A stretch of DNA of 33,217 nt, taken from contig CALQFT020000017.1 of assembly GCA_943329925.2 (NCBI GenBank), positions 1 to 33,217 of the forward strand, given 5' to 3'. The DNA is from Opitutus sp. GAS368 (GTDB taxonomy: Bacteria; Verrucomicrobiota; Verrucomicrobiia; Chthoniobacterales; Chthoniobacteraceae). Shown piece by piece: positions 28,891 to 33,217 of this stretch. Position numbers and translations under genes: made by a program. The first letter of the stretch is position 1, and every line of letters starts with the position of its first letter. Below the pieces are notes generated by a model. It saw nothing but the letters and a program-made list of their open reading frames with translations. It searched no databases and was not told the origin of the DNA.

Positions 28891-31317
28891 TTAATTGCCG
28901 GCGACTTTTGGAGCGGCGGGCGGAATACCGGCAGAAGCCTTTGTCATGACGACGTCGACCAACAGTTTGCGGATGTCGAAGCCGTTGGTGGCGAATTGCG
29001 TGCGCAGCTGCTTGAGGGTGTCCGCTCCGAAGGCGGCGGGCGGCTGTTTGATTGCATAGAGGAACAGCTGCCGCACGAATGCATCGTGCGCATTGACGCT
29101 TGAGACCGCGTAGTTGGCGACGTCTTCGGGGCCGGTGAAGTGAAGGGAGGTGCCTTCTTCGGCGTCGAAATCCACCGTGGCGTTGACGGGTTTGCGGTTG
29201 TCCTCGGAGCGCCAGCGGCCTATGGCGTCGAACTGTTCAAGGGTGAAACCCAGGGGATTGATGACGCCGTGGCAGCCTGCGCAGGAGGCGTTTTTGGTCA
29301 GAGAGGACACTTTTTCCCGCATCGTGAGACTCGGATCGAACTTGGCGTCCTCAAAAGCGACGGCGACGGAGGGGTTCTTTAAATTCACCCCCACCACGCT
29401 ACGGCTCAGGAAGACGCCGCGATGAATCGGAGAAGTCGTCCGGTTGTAGGCGAGGGAGGAGAGCAAGTAAGGATGCGTGAGCACTCCGGCGCGCCTGCCG
29501 CGCAGCGGCACGATGCGCTGAAATTCGGCGCCTTCAAGGGTTTGACCGTAGACGCGCCCCAAACGCTGATTGAGCCACAAATGGTTAGCCTGAAAAAGCC
29601 GCCGATAATCGGGCTGTTCACCCCACACCACTTCGTCGAGGAACAAGAAGAGCGACTTGCGCAAATCGGAGCGGAGAGCCTCGTCAAATTCAGGAAAAAG
29701 CGCGGCGTCCTTGGCGGCGTGTTCGGCGCGCTCCAAGTCGAGCCACTGCTGGAAAAAGCCGCGCAGCTTGGCCTTCGTACGCGGATCGGCCACCATGCGC
29801 TGCGCTTCCTTGCCGATCTGCTCCTTGGTGTGAAGCCGCCCCTCGCTCGCCGCCTTCCACAACGTGGGGTCCGGCAACGAATCCCAGAAGACCAGCGCCA
29901 GTCGGGAGGCTACGGAAAAGTCGTCGAAAACCTCCCCTTGAGAAAGTTCCGGGTAAAGAAAGCGCGGCGACTTCAGCGTGAAAAGCACGAGGCGTTTGAC
30001 CGCGATGGCAGGGGTGGGCGCGGCTTGGAAAACGCGTTCGATGAGTGCTGCGTTTTGCGCGTCGCTCAACGGGCGACGGAAGGCTGTTTCGACAAAGCGG
30101 CGGCAGAAGCGCTGCAGCTTTTCCACGCGATCAGGGGCGCCGGCTTTGCTTCCGGAAAGCGCATCGAGGGTCGTTTCGACGTGGGCGGCGACTTCAAGCG
30201 CGGCGGTGGTGGTGGCCTGATCCCACTCTTTGGAAATGGTCGTGCCGCGTTCGTAACCGTCGCTGCGATCGTCTGCCGGCAGAGCGGTTTTGACCACCAT
30301 GTTGGTGCTGATTTCCTGCGGCATCACTTGGGATTGCGGCACGGTTTCCAACACGCCGTGCGGCGGTTTCCAGAGCAGTTCCACCGAGGCGCTGCGGTCC
30401 TTGAACTTAAACATGGCGAGGGAAATCCGGTAACAACGGCCGCCCAACAACAAAATACTTTTGCGCTCCTCGCGCGGCTCCGGGCCCGGCGTCACCCAAG
30501 AGTCGATGAGGGGCTCGTCCGGCTCGTTCACCCAGAGGCGCACGCCGTTCTCCGTCTTCACCACGAACTCGTACGAGCCGGTTTCCGGCGCGTAAATCGA
30601 GCCAGTCCAGCGGACGTTGAATTCTTCGGGAATCATCTTTTCCGGATCGGGACTTCCCGGGCCGAAGTGCATTGAGATTTGCGGATCCACCCTGTCGAAT
30701 TTTTCCGCTCGGCGCGGCTTTTTGTCCTTCTTTTTCGCGACCAACTCCCGGTTCTCCGCCTCCTCCTCTGGGGTGGCAAATGCGAACCCAGAATAGGCCC
30801 CGCGCCATCCACGCTGAGGACCGAGCGGTCGGTCAAAGCCTTGACGGAAACGGCCGAGAAGGTCGGCCACAGAGTTCTGATATTGGGAGACGGTCAGGCG
30901 GGAGAGACTTTCCTCCACGGGGTGCGTTCTGGCCTGGGCGGTGAGTGAATAAAAAGCGTCGTAGATAAAGGCGGCGACGGCTTCCGCGTCGGGGCCGGTG
31001 CAGGTGCCTTCCTTGCCCTCAGGCATGGTTTTGGAGATGATGCGCACCAGCGAGCGCAGGCTGCGGGAGCCAGCGAGGGGATCGTCGTATTTGCCCACGA
31101 CGCCTTCGCCGCGCTTCCCATGGCACTCGGCGCAGGACTCGCGGTAAATGGCGGCGCCTTGGGGCTCGGGTGTCGGCGCTGAAACTGACGCTGGAGTTGG
31201 TGTCAGCGCTGGCGCTGGAGTGGCGGTTTGCGCAAACACGCTTCCAGCCAGAAGCAGGCTGCCTGTTGCAAGACAAGCGGCTAAATGGGCGAAAAAGTAA
31301 GAAACGCGTGCGGGCAT
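28891..31317 (-). CDS. Secreted dihaem DUF1592/DUF1588/DUF1587/DUF1585-type cytochrome c protein with PA14 domain
   Basis: An 808-residue exported protein with signal peptide MPARVSYFFAHLAACLATGSLLLAGSVFAQ and a Thr/Pro/Ala-rich linker. First haem site C-A-E-C-H (62-66) in a cytochrome c domain with a methionine in KTMPEG; second site C-A-G-C-H (679-683) in the C-terminal DUF1588 part. Between them: a DUF1587-like start (LSRLTVSQYQNSVADLLG), a PA14-like sugar- or surface-binding domain (VRWTGSIYAPETGSYEFVVKTENGVRLWVN), the DUF1595/1592 region (FVETAFRRPLS, then LYPELSQGEVFDDFSVASRLALVFWDSLPD), LAYNRTTSPIHRGVFLSR and a DUF1585 end. Function unknown; electron transfer in the periplasm is inferred from the haem motifs. 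ATG 31317 is chosen over ATG 31416 because it begins the signal peptide. Confidence 0.9.
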   Translation of the reverse strand: MPARVSYFFAHLAACLATGSLLLAGSVFAQTATPAPALTPTPASVSAPTPEPQGAAIYRESCAECHGKRGEGVVGKYDDPLAGSRSLRSLVRIISKTMPEGKEGTCTGPDAEAVAAFIYDAFYSLTAQARTHPVEESLSRLTVSQYQNSVADLLGRFRQGFDRPLGPQRGWRGAYSGFAFATPEEEAENRELVAKKKDKKPRRAEKFDRVDPQISMHFGPGSPDPEKMIPEEFNVRWTGSIYAPETGSYEFVVKTENGVRLWVNEPDEPLIDSWVTPGPEPREERKSILLLGGRCYRISLAMFKFKDRSASVELLWKPPHGVLETVPQSQVMPQEISTNMVVKTALPADDRSDGYERGTTISKEWDQATTTAALEVAAHVETTLDALSGSKAGAPDRVEKLQRFCRRFVETAFRRPLSDAQNAALIERVFQAAPTPAIAVKRLVLFTLKSPRFLYPELSQGEVFDDFSVASRLALVFWDSLPDPTLWKAASEGRLHTKEQIGKEAQRMVADPRTKAKLRGFFQQWLDLERAEHAAKDAALFPEFDEALRSDLRKSLFLFLDEVVWGEQPDYRRLFQANHLWLNQRLGRVYGQTLEGAEFQRIVPLRGRRAGVLTHPYLLSSLAYNRTTSPIHRGVFLSRSVVGVNLKNPSVAVAFEDAKFDPSLTMREKVSSLTKNASCAGCHGVINPLGFTLEQFDAIGRWRSEDNRKPVNATVDFDAEEGTSLHFTGPEDVANYAVSSVNAHDAFVRQLFLYAIKQPPAAFGADTLKQLRTQFATNGFDIRKLLVDVVMTKASAGIPPAAPKVAGN

Positions 31318-31455
31318 GATGGAGCCAATAGAATAGTGAAGAAAGGCGGTTTTATTAGAACACCCTGCAGAGAATGGCGCAGTCTCAAAGAATGTCAGGC
31401 ATCGCGGATTCTTCATGGTGTTACAGCCTCAACAAATGTTTCACTGATTTTCATC

Positions 31456-33177
31456 ATGCGCCTGCCCCTCTCCCTCGCTTTCTTTGTGTTGCCCAGCCTT
31501 GCGCTGGCCCAAAATGCCGCCCCCACTCCCGCCCCGCCCAAGGGGGAAGTGCTTCAGTTTACTCTGGAAAATAGCAAGGTGTTCCCCGGCACCACCCGAC
31601 AGTTCTGGGTGTACGTTCCGGCCGCTTACAATCCGGCAAAACCGGCCTGTTTGTATGTGCATCAAGACGGGGTGGCGAATAAGGCGCCCGAAGTTTTCGA
31701 TGAACTCATCGCCAAGGGCGAGATGCCCATGACCATCGGGGTCTTTGTCCAGCCCGGGCGCGTGAAGGCCGCCGCCCCCGACACCGGCGACCGCGTCAAC
31801 CGCTCCTTTGAATACGACTCGCTCTCCCCGGATTACGCCAAGTTCCTCGCCACGGAATTGCTGCCCGCCGTGGAAGCCAAGACGGCCTCCGACGGGCGCG
31901 CCATTCATCTTTCGCATGACCCCAACGACCGCGCCATTGGCGGCCACAGTTCCGGCGCCATCGCCGCGCTCAACGCTGCCTTCGAGCGCCCCGATTTGTT
32001 TCACCGCGTCTTTTCCGGAATTGGCAGTTTTACCGATATTCGCGGCGGCGACAGATTTTCATCTTTAATCCGCAAAACGGAACCCAAACCGCTCCGGGTT
32101 TTCGTACAAGACGGCGCGGGTGATTTGAACAATTCCTTCGGTGATTGGTGGATGTCCAATCAAACATTGGAGCGCGCTTTGCAATTTTCAGGATACGAAG
32201 TTGCCCATGCTTGGGGAGAAGGCGGGCATAACGGAAAAGAGATTGGAATAATCTTTCCCGATGCGATGCGTTTTCTCTGGAAAGACTGGCCCAAACCAGT
32301 GGCGATGCCGCTGGGTGGCGATGCGTTCCAAAAGATGCTGATCCCCGGGGAAGATTGGACGTTGGTGAGCGAAGGTTACAAGTTTCTGGAAGGCCCGGCA
32401 ACCAATGCCAAAGGGGATTTGTTCTTTAACGATGTTCCAAACAGCAAAACCTATCGCCTCAACGCGGCGGGTAAGCAGGAGACTTTCATCGAGGAATCCG
32501 GCAAGGGAGACGGTCAGGCCTTCGGCCCCGATGGTCGCCTTTACGCGGTTGCAGGCGGTGAAAACAAGATTGTCGCCTATAAACCGGACGGTTCCATGGA
32601 TGTGATCGCCGAGGGCTTTCGCGGCAATGATTTGATCGTAAGAAACGATGGTAAAATTTATGTCACAGAACCGGGCTGGACGGGAAAAGATCCCAGCCAT
32701 ATTTGGTTGATCCTGCCCGATGGGACCAAACGTATCGTGGATACGGGATTGAAGTTTTCCAACGGCATCGCGCTTTCACCCGATCAAGCGCTGCTTTATG
32801 TCGCAGATACGAAAACGCACTGGGTTTATTCGTATCAGATCCAAGCCGACGGCGCTCTGGCCTACAAACAGCGCTTCTTCCAACTCGCCGTACCCGACCT
32901 CGCCGACGACTCCGGCGCGGATGGGCTGGAGGTTGACACCGAGGGCCGCGTTTATGTCGCTACTCGCATGGGCATCCAAGTCTGCGATCCAGCCGGCCGC
33001 GTCCAGTGCATCCTGCCCATGCCCAACGGCAAGGTCGCGAACATGGCCTTCGGCGGTCCGCAACACGACCTCCTGTATGCGGCGTGCGGCGACAAGCTCT
33101 TCAAACGCAGGCTGCGCACCCACGGGGTGCAGTCCTTTGTGGCACCGTTGGCCAACAAGAAAACCAACGGCGGATAG
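31456..33177 (+). CDS. Secreted esterase / SMP-30 gluconolactonase-like fusion
   Basis: A 573-residue exported protein with signal peptide MRLPLSLAFFVLPSLALAQ and an Ala/Pro linker. Residues about 30-280 are an Esterase-D / enterochelin-esterase-type alpha/beta hydrolase: FWVYVPAAYNP, nucleophile elbow G-H-S-S-G (Ser165), a candidate Asp in FVQDGAGDLNN and His258 in EGGHNGKE. Residues about 300-565 are a six-bladed SMP-30/gluconolactonase propeller: EGPATNAKGDLFFND with Glu312, GLKFSNGIALSPD, and SGADGLEVDTEGRVYVAT, which supply the usual metal-binding Glu/Asn/Asp. The product may hydrolyse an ester and then a lactone of the same sugar compound; this is inference. ATG 31456 is preferred over an in-frame start at 31285 because it begins the signal peptide. 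It is divergent from the cytochrome c gene with 138 bases between starts. The last 40 bases of the window carry no feature. Confidence 0.88.
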   Translation: MRLPLSLAFFVLPSLALAQNAAPTPAPPKGEVLQFTLENSKVFPGTTRQFWVYVPAAYNPAKPACLYVHQDGVANKAPEVFDELIAKGEMPMTIGVFVQPGRVKAAAPDTGDRVNRSFEYDSLSPDYAKFLATELLPAVEAKTASDGRAIHLSHDPNDRAIGGHSSGAIAALNAAFERPDLFHRVFSGIGSFTDIRGGDRFSSLIRKTEPKPLRVFVQDGAGDLNNSFGDWWMSNQTLERALQFSGYEVAHAWGEGGHNGKEIGIIFPDAMRFLWKDWPKPVAMPLGGDAFQKMLIPGEDWTLVSEGYKFLEGPATNAKGDLFFNDVPNSKTYRLNAAGKQETFIEESGKGDGQAFGPDGRLYAVAGGENKIVAYKPDGSMDVIAEGFRGNDLIVRNDGKIYVTEPGWTGKDPSHIWLILPDGTKRIVDTGLKFSNGIALSPDQALLYVADTKTHWVYSYQIQADGALAYKQRFFQLAVPDLADDSGADGLEVDTEGRVYVATRMGIQVCDPAGRVQCILPMPNGKVANMAFGGPQHDLLYAACGDKLFKRRLRTHGVQSFVAPLANKKTNGG

Positions 33178-33217
33178 GGGCCCTTCCCCATTGGGCGAGC
33201 GGCGGACACCTCATACC

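Noticed and set aside
29422-30675. 417-residue open frame on the plus strand opposite the cytochrome c gene
   Set aside because: Antisense shadow of a gene with two CxxCH motifs and known domains; Arg/Gly/Phe-rich sequence with no family resemblance.

Overview
The window looks like chromosomal DNA of a Verrucomicrobiota bacterium, or at least a member of the Planctomycetes-Verrucomicrobia group. The reasons are the paired DUF1592-type cytochrome c and DUF1552 proteins, a secreted sulfatase with CBM9-like and esterase neighbours, an esterase/SMP-30 fusion, and initiation sites that almost never carry a Shine-Dalgarno motif. This is an inference from gene content; no rRNA or tRNA is visible. 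I see no insertion sequence, prophage, CRISPR array or integrase.

Layout. (1) 83-1573 (+): a UbiD-family decarboxylase, converging on (2) 1590-9754 (-): four secreted proteins, namely two alpha/beta hydrolases, a large CBM9-like/TIM-barrel protein and a formylglycine sulfatase. Together they look like an outward-facing system for a decorated (sulfated and esterified) glycan. (3) About 410 bases of non-coding DNA with several hairpins. (4) 10167-15811 (-): clpB, preceded by a tight HAD phosphatase - maltokinase-like kinase - pyrD set. (5) 15858-16139 (+): a small charged, coiled-coil-like protein. (6) 16197-19879 (-): two ABC exporter half-transporters with an ATGA overlap and complementary NBD degeneracy, so probably an obligate heterodimer; a possible small lipoprotein lies just upstream. 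(7) 20560-24599 (+): dnaK, groES, groEL, closed by a clear intrinsic terminator. (8) 25026-31317 (-): a DUF1592-type dihaem cytochrome c protein, a Tat-exported DUF1552 protein and a catalase-peroxidase that itself carries a Tat-like signal peptide, in that transcription order. (9) 31456-33177 (+): a secreted esterase/SMP-30 gluconolactonase fusion, divergent from (8).

The general theme is protein quality control and oxidative stress (ClpB, DnaK, GroESL, KatG) next to envelope and periplasmic catabolic genes. The most unusual points are the secreted glycan-processing cluster with its uncharacterised 1021-residue protein, the apparently exported KatG behind the DUF1592/DUF1552 pair, the lone maltokinase-like gene beside pyrD, and the general lack of Shine-Dalgarno motifs, even in front of groEL and dnaK. 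Start codons were revised where a signal peptide or family alignment favoured an internal start.
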